From contig NZ_VKKZ01000020.1 in NCBI RefSeq assembly GCF_008271745.1, positions 62,001 to 126,000 of the forward strand: 64,000 bases of DNA, given 5' to 3'. The stretch is from Rufibacter glacialis. Its GTDB lineage: Bacteria > Bacteroidota > Bacteroidia > Cytophagales > Hymenobacteraceae. Made by a program: the position numbers and the translations under genes. The notes under the pieces are model-generated. The model did not search any database, was not told the DNA's origin, and saw only the letters and a program-made list of their open reading frames with translations. Positions 8,173-17,384 of the stretch are shown here, piece after piece. Every line of letters begins with the position of its first letter. The first letter of the stretch is position 1.

Positions 8173-10767
8173 TTAATTTTCACTGATGGTATCAGGGTCA
8201 GTCAGGTCAGAGGCGGTGTCAGAATCGAGAAGATCGTCTTCTTTATCTGGGTCAATCAAATCCTCTGGGTTTAAGGCTTCATCAAGCGGAAGTTCTGATT
8301 CATTCAAGATGACTTCTGTTTTGTCTTCCACCTCAATTTTAGCCACCGAGGAAATTTCATCGCCTTCGTTCAGCCTCAGCAACCTTACTCCCTGTGATAC
8401 CCGGCCAATAATCCGGAGGTCCGCTATGCGTAACCTGATGGTAATACCGGATCTATTGATAATCATCAGGTCATCGGAGTCAATAACACCCATGATGGCT
8501 ACTAAGTGCCCGGTTTTTTCAGTCACATTCAAGGTTTTTACACCTTTTCCGCCCCGGTTGGTGATACGGTATTCCTCTAAAGAAGATCGTTTCCCGAATC
8601 CTTTTTCAGAAACCACCAAAAGGTTGGTCTCAGGATTCTGTACACAAACCATACCAACTACCTTGTCGTCTTCACCGGCTAACGTAATACCGCGCACTCC
8701 GGCAGCGGTTCTGCCCATGGTTCTTACCTTCTCTTCCGGGAACCGCACGGCTCTTCCGGAACGCAGGGCAATCACAATGTCATTGGCGCCATTGGTTAGT
8801 TTAACGTCCAGTAAACGATCCCCTTCATTGATGGTGATGGCTTGGATACCGGCTTGTCTTGGTCTTGAATAGGCCTCCAGTGGAGTTTTCTTGATGGTCC
8901 CTTGCTCGGTACAGAACACCAGGTAGTTGTTGAGCACGTAGTCTGGGTTCTTGAGCCCATGTACGTTGATCACCGCCCGTACCTTGTCGTCTTTCTCAAT
9001 GTTGATGAGGTTCTGGATGGCGCGGCCCTTGGTAGTCTTTCCGCCTTCAGGCACTTCATATACCTTTAACCAGAATACTTTCCCAGACTCGGTGAAGATC
9101 AGGAGGTAATTATGGGTACTGGCAATGAAGAGGTGCTCAGTGAAATCATCTTGCTTGGAAGTGGCGGCTCCTCTGGAACCTACACCGCCTCTGCTTTGGC
9201 TCCGGTATTCGGTGAGCGGTGTTCTTTTTACGTAGCCTTCATGCGAGATGGTGATGACCATGTTCTCATCTGGGATCATGTCTTCCAGGGAGATATCACT
9301 GGACACCATCTCTATGGATGTGCGGCGCTCATCCCCGTAGCGTTCTTTGATATCGGTCAGTTCCTGCTTGATGATTTCCATCCGCAGGCCTTCATCTGCG
9401 AGCACGCTGATGAGGTAGTCTATCAGCTGTTTCAGCTCATTGTACTCTTTCTCAATCTTATCACGCTCCAGACCGGTCAAACGCTGGAGACGCATCTCCA
9501 GGATAGCACGCGCCTGGATGTCAGACAACTGGAAGCGCTCAATCAAACCGGCACGGGCTACTTCCGGGTCACGGGAAGCTCTGATCAGGTTGATGACTTC
9601 ATCCAGGTTGTCCAGGGCAATCAATAAACCTTCTAAGATGTGGGCCCGCTTGCGCGCTTCCTCCAGTTCATACTCCGTTCTCCGGATCACCACCTCATGG
9701 CGGTGATCAACGAAGTGCTTGATCAGGTCTTTCAGGTTCAGGGTCATGGGCCTACCACCCACCAACGCCACGTTATTTACCCCGAAAGAAGACTGCAGCT
9801 GAGTATATTTGAAGAGGTTGTTCAAGACCACATTGGCCACTGCGTCACGCTTCAAATCATACACAATGCGCAGGCCTTCGCGGTCAGATTCATCTCTAAG
9901 GTCAGAAATACCTTCTATTTTCTTTTCGTTGACCAGGGCGGCAGTTTTCTCAATCATAGCCGCTTTGTTCACCATGTAGGGAATCTCAGTGACAATGATC
10001 TGGTCTTTACCGGTGGAAGAGGTCTCAATCACGGCTTTCGCGCGCACGATCACCCGCCCCCGCCCGGTTTCCATGGCAGACTTAACGCCGTCATACCCAA
10101 AGATGATCCCACCCGTTGGAAAATCAGGGGCGGTAATGTATTTCATGAGGTCAGCGATGGAGATCTCCGGGTCTTCAATAAAGGCTATGGTGCCGTTCAC
10201 TACCTCGGTGAGGTTGTGGGGCGCCATGTTGGTGGCCATACCCACGGCAATACCAGAGGTTCCGTTTACCAGCAGGTTTGGGAATTTAGCCGGGAAAACG
10301 CTGGGCTCTTTGAGAGAGTCGTCAAAGTTGGGCACGAAGTCTACGGTATTCTTCTCCAGGTCGGCCAGCAATTCATCAGCCACTCGTTTAAGACGGGCTT
10401 CTGTATAACGCATGGCAGCGGGTGAATCCCCGTCAATGGACCCGAAGTTCCCCTGGCCGTCAACCAACGGGTAACGCAAGGACCAGGGCTGGGCCATCCG
10501 TACCATGGTATCATATACTGAGGAGTCGCCGTGCGGGTGGTATTTACCTAATACTTCCCCTACAATTCTGGCTGATTTCTTATAGGCTTTGTTATAAGTA
10601 ACCCCTAACTCAGACATTCCATACAACACCCGGCGGTGCACAGGCTTGAGGCCGTCCCGCACATCTGGGAGGGCCCGCGAAATGATAACGGACATTGAGT
10701 AGTCAATGTACGCCCCGCGCATTTCGTCTTCTATGTTGATGGGAATTATTCGCTCGTTTTCTGCCAT
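8173..10767 (-). CDS. gyrA: DNA gyrase subunit A
   Basis: Catalytic subunit of the type IIA topoisomerase that introduces negative supercoils; it cuts and rejoins DNA through Tyr121 (in [10 protein letters not shown]). The 864-residue length, the N-terminal breakage-reunion domain and the C-terminal beta-pinwheel fit gyrase. The pinwheel shows blade repeats and a GyrA-box-like [10 protein letters not shown] segment at the domain border. The quinolone-resistance region reads [17 protein letters not shown], with serine and aspartate at the positions equivalent to E. coli Ser83 and Asp87, so no classical resistance change is seen. The C-terminus is unusually acidic ([17 protein letters not shown]), a tail that may tune supercoiling. 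gyrB is not in the window. Confidence 0.98.
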   Translation of the reverse strand: MAENERIIPINIEDEMRGAYIDYSMSVIISRALPDVRDGLKPVHRRVLYGMSELGVTYNKAYKKSARIVGEVLGKYHPHGDSSVYDTMVRMAQPWSLRYPLVDGQGNFGSIDGDSPAAMRYTEARLKRVADELLADLEKNTVDFVPNFDDSLKEPSVFPAKFPNLLVNGTSGIAVGMATNMAPHNLTEVVNGTIAFIEDPEISIADLMKYITAPDFPTGGIIFGYDGVKSAMETGRGRVIVRAKAVIETSSTGKDQIIVTEIPYMVNKAAMIEKTAALVNEKKIEGISDLRDESDREGLRIVYDLKRDAVANVVLNNLFKYTQLQSSFGVNNVALVGGRPMTLNLKDLIKHFVDHRHEVVIRRTEYELEEARKRAHILEGLLIALDNLDEVINLIRASRDPEVARAGLIERFQLSDIQARAILEMRLQRLTGLERDKIEKEYNELKQLIDYLISVLADEGLRMEIIKQELTDIKERYGDERRTSIEMVSSDISLEDMIPDENMVITISHEGYVKRTPLTEYRSQSRGGVGSRGAATSKQDDFTEHLFIASTHNYLLIFTESGKVFWLKVYEVPEGGKTTKGRAIQNLINIEKDDKVRAVINVHGLKNPDYVLNNYLVFCTEQGTIKKTPLEAYSRPRQAGIQAITINEGDRLLDVKLTNGANDIVIALRSGRAVRFPEEKVRTMGRTAAGVRGITLAGEDDKVVGMVCVQNPETNLLVVSEKGFGKRSSLEEYRITNRGGKGVKTLNVTEKTGHLVAIMGVIDSDDLMIINRSGITIRLRIADLRIIGRVSQGVRLLRLNEGDEISSVAKIEVEDKTEVILNESELPLDEALNPEDLIDPDKEDDLLDSDTASDLTDPDTISEN

Positions 10768-10837
10768 TTTACTTCAATAGAGCTTAAAATTTGTACTATT
10801 TGTAAGCCTGCAATTTACGCAAAAAGATAGTGATTTG

Positions 10838-11095
10838 CTAATTTTTACCCTTGTTCCGGCTACTCTTGCCTTCCATTTGCTTCTTCATTTCCTTAGAGGG
10901 CTTGGGCAGCTTCTCCCCTATCCTGGGGTTCTGTTTTTTGTACCAGGGCATGCCTCTGTATTCCCCTTCGCCATGGCGGTGCACCATGCGGGTTTGGCAG
11001 GAATTGATGGGGCAACTGGGGCGGCAGGAAAAGGCCAAACCGCTGGAGAAAAGAACCAGAAAGGTAAGGGCGCTTTTTTGGAGCAAACGAACCAT
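10838..11095 (-). CDS. Small Cys-containing lipoprotein of unknown function
   Basis: An 85-residue product with a lipoprotein-like signal ending at C24 (SGLAFSC), then C28 and C33 and a charged mature part. The segment RMVHRHGEGEYRGMPWYKK has a strongly selected look (His, Arg, Gly and Trp-rich), and the C-terminus is very basic. I recall similar short proteins in Bacteroidota but cannot assign a family. It starts 129 bp from the divergent gene at 11225 and ends 70 bp upstream of gyrA on the same strand. The overlapping frames on the opposite strand lack these features, so this frame is preferred. Confidence 0.6.
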   Translation of the reverse strand: MVRLLQKSALTFLVLFSSGLAFSCRPSCPINSCQTRMVHRHGEGEYRGMPWYKKQNPRIGEKLPKPSKEMKKQMEGKSSRNKGKN

Positions 11096-11224
11096 AGGGT
11101 AACTGAAAATAGGTTAGGCTACAAAATAAGGGAAAACTTACCTACTGGAATTGGTCTTTTGAATTTTCCTGTAATATTCATACCTTAGGAGGACTTTCTA
11201 CCTTAAAGTAGGCCTTGTCTGGAT

Positions 11225-11989
11225 ATGACTCAATTCTCTAAAACCCTTGCCTTTTTGGCGATTGGGGTAGCTTCTTCTACTGTGGCCGTAGGCCAGACGT
11301 CCACGCCCATTGGCACTGATGCCCAAATGAACCTGAATGCCCTGGCCACCTCGCCTGCCACGTCTAACGTCAGGATGTTTGACAACCGGTACCAGGGGGT
11401 GAAAGGCAGCCCGTATTTCTTAGAGGCCTGGGTACCGGGAACCGTGGAGCTGAAAACCAACAACACCGGTAAATCTGAGGTATTCAAAGATCTGCGGTTA
11501 AAGTATGATGTGTTCACGAACCTGTTATTTGCGGTACTTCCCCAAACCAAAGACACCATCCAATTCAGCACCGCACCCGTTCTCACGTTCTCCCTTGAAC
11601 TGCCCACCAATCCTTCTCCGTTGCTTTTCACCCGGCTGAAAGAAGCCAAAGCGCTTGACCCGGCCTTGGCCGAAAGCTTTTTTGCGGTCGTGCTGGATAG
11701 TGAAGGAGGAAAAGCCAAACTGGTAAAACGGGTGGCCAAGTCTAAAATAGAAGCCAATTTCAAGGGTGCCTACAGTTCGGGCCAAGCCTATGACGAGCTG
11801 ATTGACGAGACCCAGTACTACGTAGTAGCCAATGGTGCCATGCGCCGCGTAAAGTTGAACCGTAAATCAGTGCTGGAAGCCTTACCTGATCAGGCAGAAA
11901 AACTTAAGTCATTCATCTCCAGTCAAAAAATAGCCATGAACTCAGAGACTGATTTAATTAAGGTGGTGGCTTATTCCCAGACACTATAA
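11225..11989 (+). CDS. Secreted protein of unknown function
   Basis: A 254-residue product with a signal peptide (MTQFSKTLAFLAIGVASSTVAVGQ). The mature part is beta-rich, with NRYQGVKGSPYFLEAWVPG near residue 60 and a paired-strand stretch LKNNNTGK-like region after it. The overall pattern resembles hypothetical exported proteins common in Cytophagales, but I recognise no named domain and no catalytic residues. It is monocistronic: divergent from the small lipoprotein and followed by a strong terminator shared with the convergent peptidase-like gene. Confidence 0.75.
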   Translation: MTQFSKTLAFLAIGVASSTVAVGQTSTPIGTDAQMNLNALATSPATSNVRMFDNRYQGVKGSPYFLEAWVPGTVELKTNNTGKSEVFKDLRLKYDVFTNLLFAVLPQTKDTIQFSTAPVLTFSLELPTNPSPLLFTRLKEAKALDPALAESFFAVVLDSEGGKAKLVKRVAKSKIEANFKGAYSSGQAYDELIDETQYYVVANGAMRRVKLNRKSVLEALPDQAEKLKSFISSQKIAMNSETDLIKVVAYSQTL

Positions 11990-12001
11990 TAGAAATACTA
12001 T

Positions 12002-12052
12002 CCCATAAAAAGAGCGCGGAAGGCCATGTGGCTCCCGCGCTCTTTTTATGGG
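12002..12052. terminator. Bidirectional terminator
   Basis: Perfect 18-bp stem (12002-12019 with 12035-12052), 15-base loop, A-tract inside the left arm and T-tract inside the right arm; placed between convergent genes. Confidence 0.85.
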
Positions 12053-12054
12053 GC

Positions 12055-12079
12055 TTTTTGGAAAAATACGCCTAAAATG
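12055..12079 (+). repeat. Copy of the dispersed TTTTC..AAAA..GCCTAAA motif
   Basis: Reads TTTTTGGAAAAATACGCC followed by TAAAATG. It overlaps the stop codon of the neighbouring M14-like gene. See the finding on the dispersed motif. Confidence 0.4.
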
Positions 12080-13823
12080 CCCTCCGTACTACGCCGCCTT
12101 TGCGGCTGTCTACCTCTACTACCAGGTTAGGCTTGTTGGCTAGAACCACCCACCGCACCTTAATGAAACCAAGTCCCGGGATATTGGGGATCTCCAGGCG
12201 GGCCAAGTTCAGTTTCTGTTCTCTGCCCGGTTGCTGGTCTGGGTTATGGAGTACCATGCCTGCTACCACCGTGGAATCTTTGAGGGAGATATAGTCTGGC
12301 CGCTCTATCTTGTGCTTCAGGTCCTGGCCTGAATGCGTGGGGAGGATTCTGGTATTAGCCACGGTGGCGGTGATCTCCGTTAACCCATTGGATAGTTTCC
12401 TGGTCAGAACCTCACGTATCTCTAGCTGGGGAAGCTGGTAAGCCTGGTACAGCGTGAAGACCATGTTACGGTGGGCATCTTCCTGTAAAAGATCACCGGG
12501 GTGAGCCTGAGGAAAGTTCTTCTTGAAACCACCAATCTCAATGTTGCCGTAGGTTGGGTGCTCAAATGGTACCCATTCTACATAGGCATCTTGGAACGGG
12601 GGCATGTAATTGACGTCCACCGGCCCAGCTTCTTGTTCTGGGTCCTTGGTTTTTTGGCGGTCAACCTGCAGATACGGCGACATCAACTCATTGGAAAACG
12701 TGAAGATACCCCGGGCGTGGTGAAGCCAATTTAACTTGCCACCAAAAGCAGAATCCAGGTCTTTGTATACCAATTGGTAGGTATACCCCGGAATCACCTG
12801 CTCAGCGTATCTCTTCAACAGGTCATTTACCTGGTTGTGCCCTTGATTTTCCGTATTTCCTTCTTCCACTGCATCTAGGCTTTCTAAGCCCATGCCGCCA
12901 TTACTGTGGTAGCTTTGGGCGCCGGCAATGTTGGGGTGCCGCAGCACAAAGTCCTTCACGGCCCGGTTTTCGGGTACAGAAAACGGATATTTGAGGGCCC
13001 CATGCTGAATATAATCCGGTTGCCAGTTCCAGGCCCAGTCACGGCTAGGGTCATAATACCCCGGAGGATCCTCATTCATTCTCCCGTCTCCATCCGCATC
13101 CAGGCCTTCATAACCCAGCAGTTCATACTCGCCCGACTGCCCGGCCTTAGCCGGTATCAAGCGTAATGGATTCTGAGGATCCACCACATACCTCCCTTTG
13201 GCTGATTTCCGACGCATAAAGGTGATGTGGCCGTCTTTATTAAGGTCATCTGGTTGGTCTTCGTCTACCAGGCCGTCACTGTCATCATCCAGGGGAATCA
13301 TTCCGGCCCGGGTGGCATTGGCAGAATTGATCCGGTGCATGATATTGTCCCGCGCATCTGGGTTGATGGTGGGCAGGATGTAGAAGGTCTTCTGTTGCAG
13401 CAGTTCCCTTATGAAGGCATTGTCTTGGAAGTTCTCTACCAGGTACCAGGCCGTATACAAGGCAAACTCAGATCCCTGGAGCTCATTGGAGATGACATTG
13501 CCGTCCAGGTACATGGCCGGTTTGCGGAAGGGGTCACCGGTGTTGAAGTCAGAGATGGTCAAAGCCCAAATACGCTTTCCCTGGTAAGAATCACCAATGG
13601 TTTCCAACTTGACCAGGTCTGGGTAGGCTTTGGCCAGTTTAGCGCATATCTCTGTGATGCCGGCATAGTCATAATAGCGGTTCCAGCTGATGGGCACTTT
13701 GGGGTTTTGCGGGGGGCCAGCGGCATTGAACACCTGCTCTGGCGTTTGGGCCTGTACGTTATTCTCCCCCGTACCCAACCAACCTATAAGCAAAAGCGCG
13801 CAAGCGGAAAGTCTTTTCTTCAT
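12072..13823 (-). CDS. M14 carboxypeptidase-family protein with an altered zinc site
   Basis: A 583-residue exported protein (signal peptide ending near NNVQAQ). The M14 peptidase fold is recognisable: YPDLVKLETIGDSYQGKRIW before the active site, LDGNVISNELQGSE where the HxxE zinc motif should be, then FYILPTINPDA, DPSRDWAWNW and the SYHSNGG motif carrying the third metal ligand. In the first motif the usual His is Ile (codon ATC), so one of three zinc ligands is missing while the Glu and later His remain. An insert around residues 170-200 has DDDSDGLVDEDQPDDLNKDG, resembling calcium-binding loops. It sits 10 bp downstream of a paralogue and forms the end of an operon. It may be inactive, use another metal, or bind peptide or glycan without cleavage. 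Confidence 0.85.
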   Translation of the reverse strand: MKKRLSACALLLIGWLGTGENNVQAQTPEQVFNAAGPPQNPKVPISWNRYYDYAGITEICAKLAKAYPDLVKLETIGDSYQGKRIWALTISDFNTGDPFRKPAMYLDGNVISNELQGSEFALYTAWYLVENFQDNAFIRELLQQKTFYILPTINPDARDNIMHRINSANATRAGMIPLDDDSDGLVDEDQPDDLNKDGHITFMRRKSAKGRYVVDPQNPLRLIPAKAGQSGEYELLGYEGLDADGDGRMNEDPPGYYDPSRDWAWNWQPDYIQHGALKYPFSVPENRAVKDFVLRHPNIAGAQSYHSNGGMGLESLDAVEEGNTENQGHNQVNDLLKRYAEQVIPGYTYQLVYKDLDSAFGGKLNWLHHARGIFTFSNELMSPYLQVDRQKTKDPEQEAGPVDVNYMPPFQDAYVEWVPFEHPTYGNIEIGGFKKNFPQAHPGDLLQEDAHRNMVFTLYQAYQLPQLEIREVLTRKLSNGLTEITATVANTRILPTHSGQDLKHKIERPDYISLKDSTVVAGMVLHNPDQQPGREQKLNLARLEIPNIPGLGFIKVRWVVLANKPNLVVEVDSRKGGVVRRAF

Positions 13824-13833
13824 AGCGTTGATT

Positions 13834-15495
13834 TTAGCGGAGGTAGATTTCTTTGGTCTGTTTGCCGGCGGTAGGGCTGCTAGCGGTCACGGTAACGTAT
13901 CCTTTTCCGTTAACCAGCCAGGAAACCTGAAACTTTTCGCCTCCGGCTACGGCATTGCTCAGTTGGATCTTGTTGCCGGACAAGATTTTCTGGTTGTCAT
14001 TGGTGTGCAGGGTTACTTGCACTTTCTGCACCCAGCGCGACCGGTCGCCTAGTTCAGAATGGGTAGGTAGCGAACCTTGGTTATAGACCTCAGCCGTGAT
14101 GCGGGTATTGCCTCCTGGCGCTTTCTCGGCACTGATGTTCACGATCTGCAGGGAGGGCATTGCTTTGGCAAAAGCCGAGAAAAAACGGAAGTGCTTCTGG
14201 GCGATGGGCTCCAGCATACGGACCGGAGGTGTATTTTTCACATACGGTGCCAAGCCTCCCACTTCCACCTCCTGGCCAGGAAAGTCTGGGTTCTTGATGG
14301 CTTTCCAATTCACGAAGGTGCCCACCACGTCGTTGGCTTCCGCCCAGCGCAGGAAATTAACGTCTTCATGGGCCGAGGGCGCTAACGGAGCAGCCCCATC
14401 TGAACTTTCTGAAGCGACCGGTACCAACGGAGTCCACCAACCGGGGGTGCTGAAGCTGTACCGCCCGTAATGGAAATAGGCCCATTGCAGCACATCACCC
14501 GGAGAAGGATCTACCTTGGGGCCGTTTTTAAGTAGCGTGGTACGGTTGTAGAGTTTGGAGACCTGTTCATTGACGGCCGCGTCTTTTTCCAAAGGCCCCG
14601 TGATGATGCGCGTACCTACTTTGTCTTTGTTAAACCGAAGAGGCTCAGAGAGGGTATTGGCCGGTCCAAACAAGAAAACGGCATAGACATTGGAGGCATC
14701 AAACATGAAATCAGCGAAGGCCTTGGTTTCCCTTTCTGACATGGGGTGCTCCCCTGCTCCCTCCGTAAAATATGGGTAGTCAAAGGTAAAGTTTCGGTTG
14801 AACTGCACGCCCCCTTCCGGGTCCTCGTTCCATTTACCATCCTTGTCGTTGTCTATCCCCTCAGTCAAGAGAAGGTACTCGCCTTGCTCCCCTTTCCCGA
14901 CATCAGCTTTCACCATGACCCTGGGGTCTTCCTCTGACGGTTTATGGGTTCCGGAAGGGCTCTTCACGCGCATCAGGGTGATAAGGCCGTCTTTGTTCAG
15001 GTCTTCAAATGGATCTTCAAACATGCGGCCGTCCCGGTCATCGTCTACGGGCTGGGCATTGCCCAGACGCTCCCAGCGAAGTTTCTCATGGTACTGTTCA
15101 GAGGCATCTGGGTTCAGGTTGGGCAAGATGTAGAAAGTCTTCTGCTGCAGCAGTTCCCGCACCGAGTCCTGGAGCACCGCTCCCTGCAGCATTTGCTCGG
15201 CCATTTGCAGGGCTAGCTCAGTGGTGGCTAATTGGGTCCCCTCCAGTCCGGCGGCAATGACCAGAGCGGGTTTATTGGCAGCATTGTCGCGGCCCAGGGT
15301 CAGAAGCCAGATTTCCTTGCCAGTGGCGGTTTTGCCAATGGTGGTGAGCGAAGCCAGTTTGCTGTACCGGGCGCTCAACTTCTGCAGGCGGCTGGTGAGC
15401 TGGGCATAGCTTTGGTAATCACGCTGGGCGTGGGCCCAAGAACTAATGCCGGTGAAAGCCAGAACCAGAAAGGCGGCTTTTAAGGTACTTTTCAT
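13834..15495 (-). CDS. Degenerate M14 carboxypeptidase-like protein (paralogue)
   Basis: Start chosen at the ATG 15495 because it opens a clean signal peptide (MKSTLKAAFLVLAFTGISSW, cleavage near AHAQ); the longer frame adds 31 unrelated residues. The 553-residue product aligns by eye with the next gene: IGKTATGKEIWLLTLGRD, LLQQKTFYILPNLNPDA, DDDRDGRMFEDPFEDLNKDG, FNRNFTFDYPY. However, the metal motif reads AAGLEGTQLATTE, with His replaced by Glu and Glu by Gln, and the later SYHS motif is replaced by FLFGPANT. No intact zinc site remains, so it is most likely a non-catalytic member. It lies 10 bp upstream of the paralogue and 19 bp downstream of the HD hydrolase gene. Confidence 0.85.
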   Translation of the reverse strand: MKSTLKAAFLVLAFTGISSWAHAQRDYQSYAQLTSRLQKLSARYSKLASLTTIGKTATGKEIWLLTLGRDNAANKPALVIAAGLEGTQLATTELALQMAEQMLQGAVLQDSVRELLQQKTFYILPNLNPDASEQYHEKLRWERLGNAQPVDDDRDGRMFEDPFEDLNKDGLITLMRVKSPSGTHKPSEEDPRVMVKADVGKGEQGEYLLLTEGIDNDKDGKWNEDPEGGVQFNRNFTFDYPYFTEGAGEHPMSERETKAFADFMFDASNVYAVFLFGPANTLSEPLRFNKDKVGTRIITGPLEKDAAVNEQVSKLYNRTTLLKNGPKVDPSPGDVLQWAYFHYGRYSFSTPGWWTPLVPVASESSDGAAPLAPSAHEDVNFLRWAEANDVVGTFVNWKAIKNPDFPGQEVEVGGLAPYVKNTPPVRMLEPIAQKHFRFFSAFAKAMPSLQIVNISAEKAPGGNTRITAEVYNQGSLPTHSELGDRSRWVQKVQVTLHTNDNQKILSGNKIQLSNAVAGGEKFQVSWLVNGKGYVTVTASSPTAGKQTKEIYLR

Positions 15496-15514
15496 GAAAA
15501 GATGCTGTAAAACC

Positions 15515-16201
15515 TTAGTTTGCCTGTAAATGGAAAGCAGCTGGGGCCGGCTCTTCTCCGTGCCATTCCAGCAGAAACTGACGCACAAACTCCTGCATGT
15601 AGCTATGCCGTTCCTGGGCCAATTGCCGCCCTGCGGTGGTGTTCAGGCGTTCTTTCAAAAGGAAAAGCTTTTCGTAGAAGTGGTTCAGGGTGGGGCCCTG
15701 GTTCTTCTTGTATTCTTCAAAAGAAGCGTGTAAAAGCGGTTCCTGATGCGGGTGGTACATCTCGCGCCCTTTAAAGCCTCCGTAGGCAAAGGCCCGACCA
15801 ATGCCTATGGCCCCGATGGCGTCTAGGCGGTCCGCATCCTGCACTACCTGGACTTCCAGGGTAGAAGGAGTAGTGTCTACCCCTGCCCCTTTAAAGGAAA
15901 CCTCCCGTATGATCTGGCAGACGTCTGAAATCAAGGTTTCAGGCGCCTCCTGCTCACGTAGCCAGGTCGCGGCAGCGCGTGGGCCTGCCTCTTCATCACC
16001 GCCATGGAACTTCCAATCAGCTATGTCATGCAAAAGGGCGCCTAATTGCACCACCGTCAGGTCTGCTTTTTCCTGGGCTCCTATTTTAAGGGCATTCTGC
16101 CAAACCCGCTTTATATGCCACCAGTCATGCCCAGACCCCTCTCCGGCGAAAAGCCGTTCTACATGTTGGGCAGTAACTGCCACCAATTCTTCCGCATTCA
16201 T
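15515..16201 (-). CDS. HD-domain phosphohydrolase (YedJ-like)
   Basis: From the ATG at 16201 the product is 228 residues, the usual length for this group; a start 26 codons earlier adds no conserved sequence. HD superfamily metal ligands are seen in order: GSGHDWWHIKRVW (first His), LLHDIADWKFHGG (the HD pair) and QDADRLDAIGAIGIGRAFAY (last Asp). These proteins are cytoplasmic metal-dependent phosphohydrolases, with nucleotides the likely substrates, but the specific substrate is unknown. It precedes the two M14-like genes in what looks like one operon. Confidence 0.9.
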   Translation of the reverse strand: MNAEELVAVTAQHVERLFAGEGSGHDWWHIKRVWQNALKIGAQEKADLTVVQLGALLHDIADWKFHGGDEEAGPRAAATWLREQEAPETLISDVCQIIREVSFKGAGVDTTPSTLEVQVVQDADRLDAIGAIGIGRAFAYGGFKGREMYHPHQEPLLHASFEEYKKNQGPTLNHFYEKLFLLKERLNTTAGRQLAQERHSYMQEFVRQFLLEWHGEEPAPAAFHLQAN

Positions 16202-16300
16202 GTCCGAAAAATAGGCATAAAAAAGCAAAGGCTCTTCCCCGGGTGGAGACAGCGGGTGATAAACCTGTTTTTGTCCCATTTTGGAAAAAGAAGGACCAAA

Positions 16301-17086
16301 TCAGAAGCCGTTCAGGGACCAGTCATACGGCAGGTAGCGAACAGAAGCGTTCGGGTTAACCTTGGTTTTACTGTAGCGGTTGATGAACTGCAGCAGGGTG
16401 CCATTTTTCTTGAAATCGCCAGCAAACCATTGAAAGATAGCAGAGAGTTCCGCTTTAGCAGGAGCCAATTTGTTTCTGGTAGGGTCATTGAGGAATTGGA
16501 TGGCCTGGTCTTCCAGCTGGGCGTTTACCCTGGCGCCGGTGAAGGCTTCGTTCCGAAGGCGCGGGCAGGAGGTTGAGGCACAGACGATGGCAAAATGGAT
16601 GCGGGGCTCGTCAAACTGTTTCCGGAGGATGTCGTGCTCCAGGTTGTTCAGGGAATAGCGTTTATCGCCTATTTTGATGAACTTCTGATCCCAGACGGTA
16701 TTTACGAAAGGGATTTTCCCGCCCAGGTCTTTGATGCTCTTCACGGGGTAGTCCATCAAGATCCGCTCCACGGTAAAGGCGTTGTAGGCATTGATCCAGT
16801 AGACCAGTTGTTCTTCCTGGGACCAGTTCTGATTAGGCGCGTTTTCCCCCAACAGCTTTAGGTACGCCTGTAGCGCGGGCCGGTCCTGCTGCCAGGCTTT
16901 GTAATTGACCCTGCCGTTGGGGCTCACGAATTTCTTTACTTGTTGATCCCAGACCGCATGGCTGACGGGCTTTGACTGCGCGTTAGAGGGCGATGAAAAC
17001 CCACAGCCAGACCAACCAAAAACTGCCCACAGCAGGCTTACGTAGATCAAATGAATTTTCGCCTTCTTTTTATTCTCTGTTTTCAT
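16301..17086 (-). CDS. DUF547 domain envelope protein
   Basis: A 261-residue protein with an N-terminal hydrophobic segment and a Cys at GWSGCGF, so either a lipoprotein or a signal-anchored periplasmic protein. DUF547 features are clear: YKAWQQDRPALQAYL, LVYWINAYNAFTVERIL, LNNLEHDILRKQF, the DEPRIHFAIVCASTSCPRLR motif with paired cysteines and a FLNDPTRNKL segment. Function of DUF547 is not established; papain-like relatives have been suggested. It ends 99 bp before the HD gene on the same strand. Confidence 0.9.
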   Translation of the reverse strand: MKTENKKKAKIHLIYVSLLWAVFGWSGCGFSSPSNAQSKPVSHAVWDQQVKKFVSPNGRVNYKAWQQDRPALQAYLKLLGENAPNQNWSQEEQLVYWINAYNAFTVERILMDYPVKSIKDLGGKIPFVNTVWDQKFIKIGDKRYSLNNLEHDILRKQFDEPRIHFAIVCASTSCPRLRNEAFTGARVNAQLEDQAIQFLNDPTRNKLAPAKAELSAIFQWFAGDFKKNGTLLQFINRYSKTKVNPNASVRYLPYDWSLNGF

Positions 17087-17127
17087 ATACTTAAAGTGGC
17101 CTTGGGGGCTTTTCGTTTTCCTGCCAC

Positions 17128-17151
17128 TTTGCCAAAAGAAGCCTAAAAATG
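17128..17151 (+). repeat. Copy of the dispersed TTTTC..AAAA..GCCTAAA motif
   Basis: Reads TTTGCCAAAAGAAGCC followed by TAAAAATG, 42 bp upstream of the DUF547 gene start. The rest of the gap 17087-17384 holds no gene. Confidence 0.4.
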
Positions 17152-17384
17152 TTCTTCTCAGCTGATTAGGTAACCAAACCCTGATTAAATCAGCCCTTAG
17201 AAAAGTTAGCTAAGGAGGCATCTTTCTCAATTCACCTCCGGCTCTCCTTTTCAAGGTACGAAAGGAGGTGTGGGTTTGGGTTTTAGAGGCAAATAGGCGA
17301 AATTAAAGAAATAATTATGAGGCCGTTATAGGTTATCATTACGGTAAACGCGTATAGTAAGGCAAACTATAAACCATCTCCTAC

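Noticed and set aside
9640..10425. Open frame of 261 codons on the plus strand
   Set aside because: Lies wholly inside gyrA on the opposite strand and has no recognisable domain.
15495..15588. Upstream extension of the M14-like paralogue
   Set aside because: The extra 31 residues overlap the HD gene and would hide the signal peptide.
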